The position numbers were made by a program, and so were the translations under genes. From Stappia sp. BW2 (lineage in GTDB: Bacteria; Pseudomonadota; Alphaproteobacteria; Rhizobiales; Stappiaceae): a DNA stretch of 64,000 nucleotides. The notes under the pieces were generated by a model that worked only from the letters and a program-made list of their open reading frames with translations, had not been told where the DNA came from and ran no database searches. The stretch spans positions 310,001-374,000 of the forward strand of contig NZ_VIRG01000036.1 in the NCBI RefSeq assembly GCF_008107695.1. The letters are read 5' to 3'. Of this stretch, positions 1 to 13,200 are shown piece by piece (positions within the stretch are counted from its first letter, which is position 1; each line of letters begins with the position of its first letter).

Positions 1-1
1 C

Positions 2-286
2 ATTGGCGGGTGCGGCTTTGTCTGGCCGGAAGGCTGGCCAAGGCGGGAACTGACCTGGTGGCTGATGCCGCAGTCCCGCGGCACCGGTGCGGCGGTGGAA
101 GTCTCCGAGGTGGCGATCTGCCACGCTTACCAGGTGTACGGCTGGCCCTTGGTCGAAACGCATATGAAGGATGACAACGAGGCAGCGAAGGGGCTGGTGC
201 GCAAACTTGGCGGCGAACCGATTGCGCGCGACCTGTTTCCAGACGGCCTGGAGCGGACGGTCTACGGATTTCCGAAAGCTGACTGA
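2..286 (+). CDS. GNAT-family N-acetyltransferase, C-terminal part
   Basis: The reading frame is open from base 2 to a stop at 286, so the gene enters from the left edge and only about 94 C-terminal residues are seen. A GNAT-like stretch is visible: an aromatic-rich strand (GFVWPEGWPRREL), then RGTGAAVEV as an acetyl-CoA-loop-like turn, then the NEAAKGLVRKLGG helix typical of the C-terminal half of these acetyltransferases. The internal ATG at 65 lies inside the fold and is not the start. Substrate cannot be predicted. It converges on xerC with only a few bases between the two stops. Confidence 0.7.
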   Translation: MGGCGFVWPEGWPRRELTWWLMPQSRGTGAAVEVSEVAICHAYQVYGWPLVETHMKDDNEAAKGLVRKLGGEPIARDLFPDGLERTVYGFPKAD

Positions 287-289
287 CCT

Positions 290-1249
290 TTACCGGCGCG
301 GATGTGCCTTGTCGTAGGCGGCCAGCAGATGGGCGCTGTCGATTTCGGTATAGATCTGTGTCGAGGCAAGGCTGGCGTGGCCGAGCAGCTCCTGAATGGT
401 TCTGAGGTCGCCGCCGCCGGCCAGCAGATGCGTGGCAAACGAGTGGCGCAGGGCATGCGGGGTTGCGCTGTCGGGCAGTCCGAGTGCGCCGCGCAGGCGC
501 GCCATCGCCAACTGGATCATGCGCGGGTTGAGTGGTCCGCCGCGCGCGCCAAGAAACAGCGGCCCTTCGGGTGAGATCGCATAGGGGCAGAGCTTCAGAT
601 AATGCTCGACTGCCTGAGAAACCGCAGGCAGGATCGGCACGATCCGTTCCTTGCCGCCCTTGCCGACGACACGAAGCGTCTTTGCGCCGGTCTTCGGGGC
701 CATGGCACCGGTCAGCGACAGCGCTTCTGAAATCCGCAGGCCGCAACCGTAAAGCAGGGTCAGGACGGCAGCATTGCGGGCTTCCAGCCAGGGCTCGCTT
801 TCCATCGCCAGCTCACCGCTGGTCACGTCGATGGCATCCTTGGAGGAGACAGGTTTCGGCAGGGAGCGTGCCTGGCGCGGCGGCCGCACGGCAGCGGAAG
901 CTGCGGCGTTCACTTCTCCGCGCCGCTCCAGAAATCTCAGAAAGGAACGAATCCCGGCAAGGCCGCGGGCAAGAGACCGGCTCTGCACGCCATCCCGGCG
1001 GCGGCTTGCCAGAAAGCCCCGAAAATCGGCCGGCCTAAGCGTTGCAATCTCCTTGAGGTCCGGTGCCCCGCCCAGATGGTTGGTCAGGAACCGCAGGAAC
1101 TGCCGAAGGTCGCGCTCGTAGGCTAGCAGCGTCTTGTCTGAAAGGCGCCGCTCGTCGCAGAGGTGGTCCAGCCATTGGTCGACGCGCCGGTTAAGCTCCG
1201 GCTGGGCACAAACGAGAAGCGAATCGGACGTGGAAGATGCGGCGCACAT
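290..1249 (-). CDS. xerC: Tyrosine recombinase XerC
   Basis: Site-specific recombinase that, with XerD, resolves chromosome dimers at dif. The N-terminal SAM-like core-binding domain (about residues 20-110, LSDKTLLAYERDLRQFLRFL) is followed by the catalytic domain with all signature residues: Arg in YGCGLRISEAL, Lys in VVGKGGKER, HALRHSFATHLL, LLGH and the nucleophile in STQIYTEI. The start is set at the ATG at 1249, preceded by AAGGTGA at good spacing (319 residues). An upstream in-frame start at 1276 would add nine residues with a poorer ribosome site. Length is normal for XerC rather than a phage integrase, and the neighbours are housekeeping genes. Confidence 0.93.
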   Translation of the reverse strand: MCAASSTSDSLLVCAQPELNRRVDQWLDHLCDERRLSDKTLLAYERDLRQFLRFLTNHLGGAPDLKEIATLRPADFRGFLASRRRDGVQSRSLARGLAGIRSFLRFLERRGEVNAAASAAVRPPRQARSLPKPVSSKDAIDVTSGELAMESEPWLEARNAAVLTLLYGCGLRISEALSLTGAMAPKTGAKTLRVVGKGGKERIVPILPAVSQAVEHYLKLCPYAISPEGPLFLGARGGPLNPRMIQLAMARLRGALGLPDSATPHALRHSFATHLLAGGGDLRTIQELLGHASLASTQIYTEIDSAHLLAAYDKAHPRR

Positions 1250-1498
1250 GACATCACCTTGGCGCTTCATCCCCAACGGTTCGGTTAACGCGGTGCCGCT
1301 TTTGGGGTGTTTTTGGGCTCGGGCGGGCGTATTTCCGTACGTTGCCCCAACGTTCGCGTTGGCCGCGTCATCGAGACAAGCACCGTACGTTCAGAAGATT
1401 GCCGATGGGGCGCCGGTTTGCACGGCTGTCGCGCGTTCTTTCCCATCGGCGCTTCCCGGCAATCGAATCGTTCCGGAATTTGGAAAGACGGCAGTCTG

Positions 1499-1520
1499 GC
1501 GGCCCGGATATCCGGGCCGC
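1499..1520 (-). terminator. Perfect 22-bp palindrome downstream of the transaldolase gene
   Basis: GCGGCCCGGAT is followed directly by its exact reverse complement, an 11+11 palindrome beginning about 22 bases past the transaldolase stop on the minus strand. No clear T tract follows, so it is either a weak terminator or a 3'-end stabilising stem. It could also bind a protein as a DNA palindrome. Confidence 0.5.
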
Positions 1521-1542
1521 GCCTGTTCTGGCAGGGATGGGG

Positions 1543-2196
1543 TCAGAGAATGCTCTGGCCGGTCTTCTTCCAGTCGGCCAGGAAGGTTTCCAGGCCCTTG
1601 TCGGTCAGCGGATGCTTGACCAGTGCCTTTAGTGTTGCCGGCGGTACGGTTGCAACGTCGGCACCGATGATGGCGCAATCCTTGACGTGGTTCGGCGTGC
1701 GGATCGAAGCGGCCAGAATTTCCGTTTCGAAGCCGTAGTTGTCGTAGATCACGCGGATTTCGCGGATCAGCTCCAGCCCGTCGGCGTGAATATCGTCCAG
1801 ACGGCCGATGAACGGCGAAATGTAGGTTGCTCCCGCCTTCGCGGCGAGCAGGGCCTGGTTAGCCGAGAAGCACAGGGTGACGTTCGTCTTGGTGCCTTCC
1901 TCGGTCAGCTGCTTGCAGGCCTTCAGGCCATCGAAAGTCAGCGGCAGCTTGATGACGACGTTGTTCGCGATCGCGCTCAAAACGTGCGCTTCCTTGATCA
2001 TTGTGTCGAAATCGGTTGCAGCCACTTCAGCAGAGACGTCGCCTTCGGTGATGGCGCAGATCTCGGCGATGACTTCCTTGAAGTCCCGGCCGGATTTTGC
2101 GATCAGCGACGGGTTGGTGGTCACGCCATCGAGGAGACCGGTGGATTCCAGTTCCTTGATTTCAGCCGTGTCGGCCGTATCGACGAAGAATTTCAT
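1543..2196 (-). CDS. tal: Small transaldolase / fructose-6-phosphate aldolase family (TalC type)
   Basis: A 217-residue single-domain TIM-barrel aldolase of the short transaldolase family, acting on sedoheptulose-7-P/fructose-6-P in the non-oxidative pentose phosphate pathway. The N-terminus [16 protein letters not shown] and the GVTTNPSL motif are diagnostic, and the Schiff-base lysine is K83 in [16 protein letters not shown] and the C-terminal ADWKKTGQ segment are also typical. A GGGAG site precedes the ATG. Members split between transaldolase and fructose-6-phosphate aldolase activity and the sequence alone does not decide. It is divergent from priA, with the shared promoter region between them. 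Confidence 0.92.
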   Translation of the reverse strand: MKFFVDTADTAEIKELESTGLLDGVTTNPSLIAKSGRDFKEVIAEICAITEGDVSAEVAATDFDTMIKEAHVLSAIANNVVIKLPLTFDGLKACKQLTEEGTKTNVTLCFSANQALLAAKAGATYISPFIGRLDDIHADGLELIREIRVIYDNYGFETEILAASIRTPNHVKDCAIIGADVATVPPATLKALVKHPLTDKGLETFLADWKKTGQSIL

Positions 2197-2473
2197 CTGT
2201 CTTTACTCCCTGTAGGGCTACCGGAGCGGCGCCGGAAACCTGGTCCCGCCGTGCGGGACAAAACGATTGCGTGGTCAGCTGAGCTCTCTTTACCTTAGGA
2301 TGATGACAAGAAGAACCCCTGATTCTCCGGTGGACGAAATTTTTGCGGTACGTACCTCAGGAATTGGGAGGCTTGATCCAAGAGGCCGGACGGGCAATGT
2401 CTCGCCTGGGTCCGGACCATGCTCGGCACATGGTTGCGTGCCTTTTCCCGGAGCGATGAGGACCTGACGTCCA

Positions 2474-4669
2474 GTGCTGTTCGACGATCCAGATTTCCAG
2501 GAAACCATTGCCAGCGTGCTGGTGCCGGTCGCGGTTGCGGGGGCCTATACCTACAAGGTGCCTCCCGGGAAATCCGTGGTTCCGGGCACCATCGTGAAGG
2601 TGCCGCTCGGCCCGCGAGAGGTGATCGGGGCGGTCTGGGACATCGAGCCGGATGCTGCCATCAATCCGAAGAAACTGAAGACCATTTCCCACGTCTACGA
2701 CACCACGCCGCCGCTTGATGCCGATCTGCGCCGGTTCGTCGACTGGGTGGCGAACTGGACGCTTGGCGCGCCGGGCATGGTGCTGCGTATGGTGCTGCGC
2801 TCTGAAGAAGCCTTGGAACCGGAAGCCCCCGTTCCCGGTGTCCGCCGTATTGAAGGCGCGGAACCGGAACGCCTGACGCCGGCGCGCGGACGTGTTCTGG
2901 CGACCATGGAAGATGGTTTTGCCTGGACGAAGAGCGGCCTTGCTCACGCAGCAGGTGTTTCCACCTCCGTCATCGACGGACTGCTGCAGCAGGAGGTTCT
3001 CGAAACGGTTCTGATGCCGGCGGCTCCCCCGCCGCCAAAACCGCAACTGGACTATGCGCAAAAACCTTTGACCCCGGCGCAACAGGTCGCGGTAGACGGG
3101 TTGACGGCCTGCTTTGGCAAGGGAAGCACCGTTGCCCTGATCGACGGTGTCACCGGTTCGGGCAAGACCGAAGTCTACTTCGAGGCGATTGCCGAAGCGC
3201 TGCGCCGGGGCAAGCAGACCCTGGTGCTGCTGCCGGAAATCGCGCTGACGGAGCAGTTTCTGCGGCGCTTCGAACAACGCTTCGGGGTCTATCCGGCCGA
3301 GTGGCACTCGCAGATTACGGTCAAGAATCGGTCCCGGGTCTGGCGCGGCGTTGCCTCCGGCGATGTCCAGGTCGTCATCGGCGCGCGCTCCGCCCTGTTC
3401 CTGCCGTTCAAGGATCTGGGCCTGATCATCGTGGACGAAGAGCATGACGCGGCTTTCAAGCAGGACGACCGCGTGCCCTACAGTGCGCGCGACATGGCTG
3501 TGGTTCGCGGTCATCTCTCCGGCTTTCCGGTCATTCTGGCCTCGGCAACGCCATCGGTGGAAAGCATCGTCAATGCGGAGGTCGGCCGCTACAAGCTGTT
3601 CGAACTGCCCGAGCGGGCCTCCGGTGCTGCCTTGCCGGAGCTTACGGCCATCGATATGCGCCAGGACGGACCGGAGCGGGGCCGCTGGTTGGCCCCGGGG
3701 TTGGTGCAAGGCATCGCCAGCACCTATGCCGAAGGGGGACAGTCCCTTCTGTTTCTCAACCGGCGAGGCTATGCACCGCTGACGCTGTGTCGTACCTGCG
3801 GTCACCGGTTCCAGTGTGCCCATTGCAGCGCCTGGCTGGTGGAGCACCGCTTTCAGAAAAAGCTCGTTTGCCACCACTGCGGCCATCAGGAGCCGGTCCC
3901 CAAGGCTTGTCCGTCCTGCCAATCGGTAGACAGTCTCGTTGCCTGCGGTCCCGGCGTGGAAAGAATCGCCGAAGAAGTCTCGGAGCGTTTTCCGCAGGCG
4001 CGGGTTCTGGTGCTCTCGTCCGACATTGCCGGCGGGCCGGACCGCTTGAAGCGGGAAATGAAGATTGTCGAGGAAGGCGGGGCCGATATCGTCATCGGCA
4101 CGCAGCTTGTCGCCAAGGGGCATAACTTCCCGCTGATGAAACTGGTTGGCGTGGTGGATGCGGACCTGGGCCTTGCCCATGGCGACCCGAGGGCCGCGGA
4201 AAAAACCTTTCAGCTGCTGGCCCAGGTGACAGGCCGAGCGGGCCGTGTGACCGGAGGCGGCAAGGGCTTCCTGCAGACCTACAATGCGGATCACCCTGTC
4301 ATCAGGGCATTGCTTTCCAGCGACAAGAAGGCGTTTTATCAGGCCGAAATCGAGGCGCGGCGGGCCGCGGGCCTGCCGCCGTTCGGCCGCCTTGCCGCTG
4401 TTATCGTGTCGGGTCCCGACAGAACCTTTGCGGAAGGCTTTTCCCGTGCCCTTGCCCGCGCTGCACCGCCCGATCAGGCCGTCACGCTGCTGGGGCCGGC
4501 GGAAGCCGCCCTAGCCATGGTGCGCGGGCGCTATCGTTTCCGCCTCCTGGCAATGGCGCCTCGCCAATACGATCTGCAGGCCTATCTGCGCCATTGGCTG
4601 AGCACGGGCCCCAAACCCACGAAGGGCTTGCGTCTGCAGGTCGACATAGACCCGCAGCATTTTCTCTAG
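2474..4669 (+). CDS. priA: Primosomal protein N' (replication restart helicase PriA)
   Basis: 3'-to-5' DNA helicase that reloads the replisome at stalled forks. The N-terminal DNA-binding domain (about 1-110) is followed by the helicase core with Walker A GVTGSGKTE at 225-233 and the DEEH box in LIIVDEEHDAAF. Eight cysteines of the zinc-binding insert are present (CRTCGHRFQCAHC, then CHHCG and CPSC), followed by helicase motifs V/VI (GTQLVAKGHNFP, QVTGRAGR). The 731-residue length is normal. An in-frame stop at 2465-2467 excludes the ATG at 2456, so the first usable start is this GTG, with GAGGAC upstream. Confidence 0.96.
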   Translation: MLFDDPDFQETIASVLVPVAVAGAYTYKVPPGKSVVPGTIVKVPLGPREVIGAVWDIEPDAAINPKKLKTISHVYDTTPPLDADLRRFVDWVANWTLGAPGMVLRMVLRSEEALEPEAPVPGVRRIEGAEPERLTPARGRVLATMEDGFAWTKSGLAHAAGVSTSVIDGLLQQEVLETVLMPAAPPPPKPQLDYAQKPLTPAQQVAVDGLTACFGKGSTVALIDGVTGSGKTEVYFEAIAEALRRGKQTLVLLPEIALTEQFLRRFEQRFGVYPAEWHSQITVKNRSRVWRGVASGDVQVVIGARSALFLPFKDLGLIIVDEEHDAAFKQDDRVPYSARDMAVVRGHLSGFPVILASATPSVESIVNAEVGRYKLFELPERASGAALPELTAIDMRQDGPERGRWLAPGLVQGIASTYAEGGQSLLFLNRRGYAPLTLCRTCGHRFQCAHCSAWLVEHRFQKKLVCHHCGHQEPVPKACPSCQSVDSLVACGPGVERIAEEVSERFPQARVLVLSSDIAGGPDRLKREMKIVEEGGADIVIGTQLVAKGHNFPLMKLVGVVDADLGLAHGDPRAAEKTFQLLAQVTGRAGRVTGGGKGFLQTYNADHPVIRALLSSDKKAFYQAEIEARRAAGLPPFGRLAAVIVSGPDRTFAEGFSRALARAAPPDQAVTLLGPAEAALAMVRGRYRFRLLAMAPRQYDLQAYLRHWLSTGPKPTKGLRLQVDIDPQHFL

Positions 4670-5134
4670 GGAGGACGCAAGGCATTCGGAAAGGGCCGCC
4701 TGTCATGGCCTTCTTGCGGAAAGAATCGGTCGCAGCCCGGAGGCAATGGTTGGCGGCTGGAACGAAGCTGAAGGTGGCGATAAATGGGAAGTCTGTGCAG
4801 TTGCGGCAAAAATGCTCTCGGCAACCGGCCCGAAAGCCCTTCAGAAAAGGCGTTTCCGGCGGATCGGCGGAAAACCGTCTAAAGGTTTATGACGGTGCGG
4901 ACACGTTGATCCAAAAGGCTTTTTATCGACCATTGGCAAAAAACACCTAGGAATCGGCAATAACAGTCTTTAGGCGAAGTTGCACACTGGGAAACCCTGT
5001 GCTAATTGAGGCGCGGCTTTGGGGGCAGCGGTTTAACCGTCATACCTTCTGACCTTGAAATCATTCATTTTTTCAATGCTTTGCAAGCGCTAGCCGTTTC
5101 GCGGGCATGAAAAACGTCAGAGAGCACGGACCTG
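4670..5134. other. Intergenic region upstream of the ATP synthase operon
   Basis: These 465 bases between priA and atpH hold no convincing gene. An open frame from 4704 to 4950 has no family resemblance and a basic, low-complexity composition. The segment probably carries the atp promoter. The only candidate is weak: TTGCAC at 4980, a 17-base spacer and TAATTG at 5003. No clear terminator for priA was found. Confidence 0.5.
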
Positions 5135-5695
5135 GTGACTGACAACGTATCTCTCGTATCCGGCGTGGCACAGCGTTATGCGTCCGCCCTTCTCGACCTC
5201 GCCGAAGGCGATGGCGTAACGGCTGACGTGGAGCGGGATCTGACAGCTTTTGAAGGCATGATTGCCGAAAGCGAAGATCTCGTCCGTCTCGTGAAAAGCC
5301 CGGTATTCAGTGTGGAGGAGCAGCTTGCAGCGCTTACCGCACTTCTCGACAAGGCAGGCATCAAAGGCCTGGCTGCTAATTTCGTGAAGCTGGCAGCCCG
5401 TAACCGGCGCCTCTTCGTTCTTCCCGACATGATCAAGGCATTCCGCTCCCTGCTTGCACAGCAGCGGGGTGAGGAAACGGCTGAGGTAACCTCCGCAGCC
5501 GCTCTGTCCGACGAGCATGTCACCGCCCTGAAAGAAGCCCTTTCGGCTTCCACGGGCAAATCCGTAAACATCGTGGCAAAGGTTGATCCTGCCCTGATCG
5601 GTGGCCTCGTGGTCAAGGTCGGCTCCCGCATGATCGACACATCGCTGCGTACCAAGCTCAATTCACTCAAGTTCGCGATGAAAGAGGTCGGCTGA
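5135..5695 (+). CDS. atpH: F1 ATP synthase subunit delta
   Basis: Peripheral-stalk subunit joining F1 to the b subunits. The N-terminal helical domain is recognisable ([19 protein letters not shown]) and the conserved C-terminal segment is present ([29 protein letters not shown]). It starts at GTG; the following residues ([15 protein letters not shown]) match the family N-terminus. Its TGA overlaps the atpA ATG by one base, indicating translational coupling. First gene of the F1 operon; F0 genes are absent, as is usual in alphaproteobacteria where F0 is a separate operon. Confidence 0.95.
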   Translation: MTDNVSLVSGVAQRYASALLDLAEGDGVTADVERDLTAFEGMIAESEDLVRLVKSPVFSVEEQLAALTALLDKAGIKGLAANFVKLAARNRRLFVLPDMIKAFRSLLAQQRGEETAEVTSAAALSDEHVTALKEALSASTGKSVNIVAKVDPALIGGLVVKVGSRMIDTSLRTKLNSLKFAMKEVG

Positions 5696-7224
5696 TGGAT
5701 ATTCGGGCCGCGGAAATCTCCGCAATCCTCAAGGACCAGATCAAGAGCTTTGGCCAGGAAGCCGAAGTTTCTGAAGTCGGTCAGGTGCTCTCCGTCGGTG
5801 ACGGTATCGCCCGTGTTTATGGTCTGGACAAGGTCCAGGCTGGTGAAATGGTCGAATTCCCGGGTGGTATCAAGGGCATGGCCCTGAACCTGGAAACCGA
5901 CAACGTCGGTGTCGTTATCTTCGGCTCCGACCGTAGCATTAAAGAAGGCGACACCGTCAAGCGGACCGGCGCCATCGTGGAAGTGCCGGTCGGCAAGGGC
6001 CTTCTGGGCCGCGTCGTTGACCCGCTCGGCAACCCGATCGACGGCAAGGGCCCGATCGAGGCGACCGAAAAGCGTCGCGTGGACGTCAAGGCACCTGGCA
6101 TTCTGCCGCGCAAGTCCGTGCACGAGCCGATGGCTACCGGCCTGAAAGCCATTGACGCCCTGATCCCGGTTGGCCGCGGTCAGCGCGAACTGGTTATCGG
6201 TGACCGTCAGACCGGTAAAACCGCGATCATTCTCGACACCTTCCTGAACCAGAAGCCGCTGCACGCTACCGACGACGAAGACGCAAAGCTGTACTGCATC
6301 TACGTTGCAATCGGCCAGAAGCGCTCCACCGTTGCTCAGTTCGTGAAGACCCTGGAAGACGCCGGCGCGCTGGAATATTCCATCGTTGTCGCTGCGACCG
6401 CTTCCGACGCTGCTCCGCTGCAGTACCTGGCACCGTTCGCCGGCTGCGCGATGGGCGAGTTCTTCCGTGACAACTCCATGCACGCCGTGATCGGCTATGA
6501 CGATCTGACCAAACAGGCCGTGGCCTACCGTCAGATGTCCCTGCTGCTCCGTCGTCCGCCGGGACGTGAGGCTTTCCCGGGCGACGTTTTCTACCTGCAC
6601 TCCCGTCTGCTGGAACGTGCGGCGAAGCTGAACGACGAACATGGCAAGGGCTCTCTGACCGCTCTGCCGGTCATCGAAACCCAGGGCAACGACGTGTCCG
6701 CGTTCATTCCGACCAACGTGATCTCGATCACCGACGGTCAGATCTTCCTGGAAACGGACCTGTTCTACCAGGGTATCCGCCCGGCTGTGAACGTCGGTCT
6801 GTCGGTGTCCCGCGTGGGCTCTTCCGCTCAGATCAAGGCGATGAAACAGGTTGCCGGCCCGATTAAGGGTGAACTGGCTCAGTACCGCGAAATGGCGGCC
6901 TTTGCCCAGTTCGGCTCCGACCTCGACGCCACGACCCAGCGCCTGCTGAACCGCGGTGCGCGTCTGACCGAACTTCTGAAGCAGCCGCAGTTCTCGCCGC
7001 TGAAGACCGAAGAACAGGTCGCGGTCATCTATGCCGGCGTGAACGGCTATCTGGATGCGATTGCGGTCAACCGCGTGAGAGACTTCGAAGAAGGTCTGCT
7101 TCTGTTCCTCCGTGGCGACCACAAGGCTCTGCTTGACGCCATTTGGGAAAAGAAGGCACTCGACGACGAGCTGACCGGCAAGCTGAAAGCTGCCATCGAC
7201 GCGTTCGCCAAGAACTTCGCTTAA
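5695..7224 (+). CDS. atpA: F1 ATP synthase subunit alpha
   Basis: Non-catalytic nucleotide-binding subunit of the F1 hexamer, 509 residues as expected. Walker [10 protein letters not shown] lies near residues 170-178. The characteristic segments [23 protein letters not shown] and [17 protein letters not shown] are intact, the latter carrying the arginine (SVSRVG) that contributes to the catalytic sites on beta. It is second in atpHAGDC, coupled to atpH by overlap and 31 bases before atpG. Codon use is strongly biased to a few codons, fitting high expression. Confidence 0.98.
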   Translation: MDIRAAEISAILKDQIKSFGQEAEVSEVGQVLSVGDGIARVYGLDKVQAGEMVEFPGGIKGMALNLETDNVGVVIFGSDRSIKEGDTVKRTGAIVEVPVGKGLLGRVVDPLGNPIDGKGPIEATEKRRVDVKAPGILPRKSVHEPMATGLKAIDALIPVGRGQRELVIGDRQTGKTAIILDTFLNQKPLHATDDEDAKLYCIYVAIGQKRSTVAQFVKTLEDAGALEYSIVVAATASDAAPLQYLAPFAGCAMGEFFRDNSMHAVIGYDDLTKQAVAYRQMSLLLRRPPGREAFPGDVFYLHSRLLERAAKLNDEHGKGSLTALPVIETQGNDVSAFIPTNVISITDGQIFLETDLFYQGIRPAVNVGLSVSRVGSSAQIKAMKQVAGPIKGELAQYREMAAFAQFGSDLDATTQRLLNRGARLTELLKQPQFSPLKTEEQVAVIYAGVNGYLDAIAVNRVRDFEEGLLLFLRGDHKALLDAIWEKKALDDELTGKLKAAIDAFAKNFA

Positions 7225-7255
7225 GACCACGCCGGGATAAGGAGCAGGGGCGGCC

Positions 7256-9590
<2,335 letters not shown>

Positions 9591-9604
9591 TCGGCGAATT
9601 GACC

Positions 9605-9625
9605 GGACGCCCGTCTCGGGCGTCC
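9605..9625 (+). terminator. Terminator-like hairpin between atpD and atpC
   Basis: GGACGCCCG, loop TCT, then the exact complement CGGGCGTCC form a perfect 9-bp GC-rich stem followed by GTCTTCTTC. It sits in the 92-base atpD-atpC gap and may act as a partial terminator or an RNA-stability stem that lowers epsilon relative to beta. Visible in sequence; function inferred. Confidence 0.6.
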
Positions 9626-9682
9626 GTCTTCTTCATGTTTGATGGCTTGCCATCAGAGTTAGACTGACAAGGAAGACGCCAA

Positions 9683-10090
9683 ATGGCTGAACTTTTCCAG
9701 TTTGAGTTGGTCTCGCCGGAGCGCCAGCTCCTCTCCGAACAGGTTGCCGAGGTTGTTGTACCGGGCTCCGAAGGCGAGTTTGGCGTTCTGAAGAACCATG
9801 CCCCGTTCATTTCCACCATTCTGCCGGGCATCCTGAAGGTGCGCAGCGAAGCTGGTGGCTGGGACGAATACTTTGTGCGCGGCGGCTTTGCCGACGTTGC
9901 CGCAGGCGGTCTCACCGTTCTGGCCGAACAGGCTGTACCGGTTGGCGAGATCAGCCGCGAGCAGCTCGATGAAGCTATCGCGAATGCGCAGGAAGATGTT
10001 GCCGACGCCAAGGACGATGCCTCGCGTCAGAAGGCCGAAATGACACTGGGTCAGCTGAAGGACGTTGTCGAGGCTCTCAAAAAGGCCTGA
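9683..10090 (+). CDS. atpC: F1 ATP synthase subunit epsilon
   Basis: Rotor-associated regulatory subunit that can inhibit ATP hydrolysis. The beta-sandwich N-terminal domain shows the usual motifs ([40 protein letters not shown]), and a two-helix C-terminal domain follows (residues about 90-135). Length 135. It lies 92 bases after atpD, the longest gap in the operon, and is followed by a clear intrinsic terminator. Confidence 0.96.
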   Translation: MAELFQFELVSPERQLLSEQVAEVVVPGSEGEFGVLKNHAPFISTILPGILKVRSEAGGWDEYFVRGGFADVAAGGLTVLAEQAVPVGEISREQLDEAIANAQEDVADAKDDASRQKAEMTLGQLKDVVEALKKA

Positions 10091-10117
10091 TCCGACATCT
10101 CAAGCTCAAGTCAATTG

Positions 10118-10150
10118 CGCGGTCCGGAAACGGGCCGCGTTTTTGCTTTT
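10118..10150 (+). terminator. Intrinsic terminator of the F1 ATP synthase operon
   Basis: CGCGGTCCG, tetraloop GAAA, CGGGCCGCG: a 9-bp stem with one G-U pair, followed by TTTTTGCTTTT. It is 27 bases after the atpC stop and ends the operon. The convergent diguanylate cyclase gene stops beyond it. Confidence 0.85.
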
Positions 10151-10238
10151 GGGAAGGGGGAACGCGGGGCTGACGGGGTTCAATTTCCGCCAGCAAGCTG
10201 GCACGCAAACTGGATTGCGGGCAAGCACAGCGAAAGGC

Positions 10239-13200
10239 TCAGGCTCGGGCGAATTGAACGGAGCCATCCTCTTCGAAAAACTTGAAGCCGTTCCGGCCGT
10301 TTCTCTTCACCTCGTAAAGTGCGAGGTCCGCACGCTTCAAGACCGGGCTGGGATCGAGTTCGGCACCGGTGATAGGCGAAATGCCCACACTCACCCCGAC
10401 CGTGATGATGTTGTCGTGAACGACGAACGGTGCGCCGAGCTTGCGGACAATACGGTCGGCAATCTCTGCTGTTCCGGCATTGCCGGAGCCGGTTCCCGTG
10501 AGGATGATCCCGAATTCGTCGCCGCCAAGCCGGGCGACAAGATCTGAAGAGCGCACGCATTCGCGCAGTCGCTGGGCAACTGATTTCAGCAACGCGTCAC
10601 CGACATCATGGCCGAAGCGGTCGTTGACCGGTTTGAATTTATCCAGGTCAAGCATCATCAGATCACCGGCAATCCCGTTGTAGGCGGCGGCCGTGAGGGC
10701 TTCGTCGAGCTTGGCATTGAAAAGCGTGCGGTTGGCCAGGCCGGTGAGAGTGTCGTGATGCGCCGCGAACCTGATCTTCTCCGCAGCCTCCTCGCGCAAG
10801 GTGACGTCTTCATGGGTGCCGATCCATCCCCCGTCGGGAAGGGGGGCATGCACAGCGCTGATGATCCTGCCGTCGGGATGCTGGAATTTGGACCGGACGA
10901 CTTCACCTGCGGAAAGGCGGATCATCAGATCCATCACGTGTTCCTGAACATCTCCGTCGAATTCACCGCGTTCTTTTTCTGCCTGAAGCAGGGCAATCAA
11001 GCTGACGCCTTCCCGCACCTCGCTCTCAGGTTTCCTGAAGATTTCAATGTACTGCCGGTTCCACAGCGTCAGCTGGCCACGCACGTCGAAGACACTGACC
11101 CCCTGTCGCATGTTGGCGAGAATGGCTTCGAGTTCCTGGGTTCGGTGCCTGGCCAGCCGTTCGTTCGAGGCCAGTTGCTCTTCCATGTTCTTTCGGTCGG
11201 TGATGTCATAGAAATTATGGATCACGCCGCCGGAGGGCAGGGGCGTACTGCGGGTTTCGATGTAGGATCCGTTGGCGGCACGTCGCTCAAAAACCTGCGG
11301 CTTTTTCAAATCATATTGTTTGTACCGCTCCATGGCGAGCGTCTCTGGATCACCAGGACCGTAGTCACCTCTTTCGGCATTATAGTGGAAGAAGTCGTAG
11401 AGGCTCGGCTTGCGGTCAATCAGGTCCTGGGGATAATCCAGAAGGGTTAGGAACTGCTCGTTACTTGAGGCCAGCCGGTACGCTTCGTCATAGTGAACGA
11501 TCCCTCCTGGAAAGTTGTCGAAGATGCTTTGCAGCGTATCGGCCTGTTGCTTGGCCTCCGTGATATCGGTCAGCGAGACAACGACACCATCAAGATCGAA
11601 GTCCTGATCCACGTTGACGGGCCTGGCACTCAGGCGCAGCCATCGCCGTGGTTGCCCATTGGCTGGTATCAAGCGGGCAACGACGTCTCGCACTATCCCG
11701 GGGTCACGGGACGCCAACTCCAGGGGGGCGTGACATTCACGCTTGCCCTTGAGGCTGCACCGGAGCCCGAAATCGATGTCGGACACATTCAGGCCGACCA
11801 GGTCCGTGCCTGCAAAGCCAAGCAACTCGACAGCAGCGGGATTGGCCGACTGGATATCGCCGGTATGGGTTAGCAGAAGGATGCCTTCGCTGAGCGTTTC
11901 GAGTGTCGTCCGATGGACAGCCTCGGAATGACGGAGAACGTGCTCTGCCTGTTTGCGTTCCGAAATATCGAAGAAACTGCTGATAAGTCCCCCACTGGGC
12001 AGGGGAATGCCGCGCGCCTCCAGATGGGTCCCGTCAGGGCTGACATGTTCATAGATATGCGGTTTGGGATTGTCGAAATGCCTGAGCCTTTCTTCGAGAA
12101 GTTTACCGGGATCTCCCGGACCATAATCTCCTCGTTCGGCCAGGTAGGTCGCCACCTCAACAAGATGCGCCTTGCGATCAATGAACTCCTGCGGCAGTTG
12201 CAGAAGCCTCTGAAAGTCCCTGTTGCAAACTGCCAGTCGTCTTTCCGGATCATAGTAGACAAGGCCGCCCGGCAGATTGTCGAAGATGGCCTGAAGGGCG
12301 ATAACCTGTCGCTTGACGGCGCTAACGTCGGTCAGGGAAAGAACGACGCCATCAAGGCCAAAGGCATTCTGGTCGCCGATCGGCTTTGCATTCAGGCTCA
12401 GCCAGGTGGACCGGTCGACGCCGCGCCGGCTCACATTTGCGACCACATTGCGCACCCTCTCCGGATCTTCCGCCACCATTTGCAAAAGTGTGCCGCCGGA
12501 AACGTCGGTTTCTTTTTCGCAAAGGATGTCCAGCTCGAGATCCTGCAGCTTCCTGCCTTGCATGTCCGCGCCGCAATAGCCGAGCAGTGCGGCGGCTGCA
12601 GGGTTGGACGACTGGATCTTGCCGTCTTTGTTCAGGAGAAGAATGCCCTCGCTCAAGGTTTCCAGAGTGGTCCGGTGAACGGCCTCGGATTGCAAGATGG
12701 CCTCTTCGGACCGTTTGCGCTCGGTAATGTCCTGGAACGCGCCAACCAGACGCGTCGTGCGACCGTTTTCAACAACGGGCCTTCCTGCGGTCCGAACCCA
12801 TCTCTTGCGCCCTTTAGCGGTGATGAAGGGAAGTTCCAGGTCCCAGGGGACACCATCCCGAATGCATTTGACGACGGCATCGGAGATCTGGTGGCGGCAA
12901 TTCGGTGCATAAAAGGAAAGTGCCATTTCGACGGTTGGCATGAAGTCGCTGCCGACTTCATGAATTTCCCGCGTTTTGTCTGTCCAGGTCAACGTGTCTG
13001 TGTCGAGATCGAACTCCCAGCCTCCGACACCGGAAACCGTCGTGATCTCCTCCAGGAGGTCCCTTTTCCGTATGGCCCGCCGTTGCTGTTCCTCGGCTTC
13101 TGCAAGGGCAGCCTGTGTGTCCTTTTGGGCGCTATGAGATTTCATCAGGCCAAGCACGATGGTTCCCATCCGCCGCAATTGACGGAGCTGCTGTTCGCTT

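Noticed and set aside
290-1249. Phage or island integrase near the left edge
   Set aside because: Length, motif set and housekeeping neighbours fit chromosomal XerC; no attachment repeats or phage genes are near.
2357-4294. 645-codon open frame on the minus strand
   Set aside because: It lies antisense to the whole priA gene, has an Arg/His/Gln-rich composition and no family motif. It is a shadow of GC-rich codon bias.
4704-4950. Possible 81-codon gene between priA and atpH
   Set aside because: Basic, low-information sequence without a family match or convincing ribosome site; more likely promoter-containing intergenic DNA.
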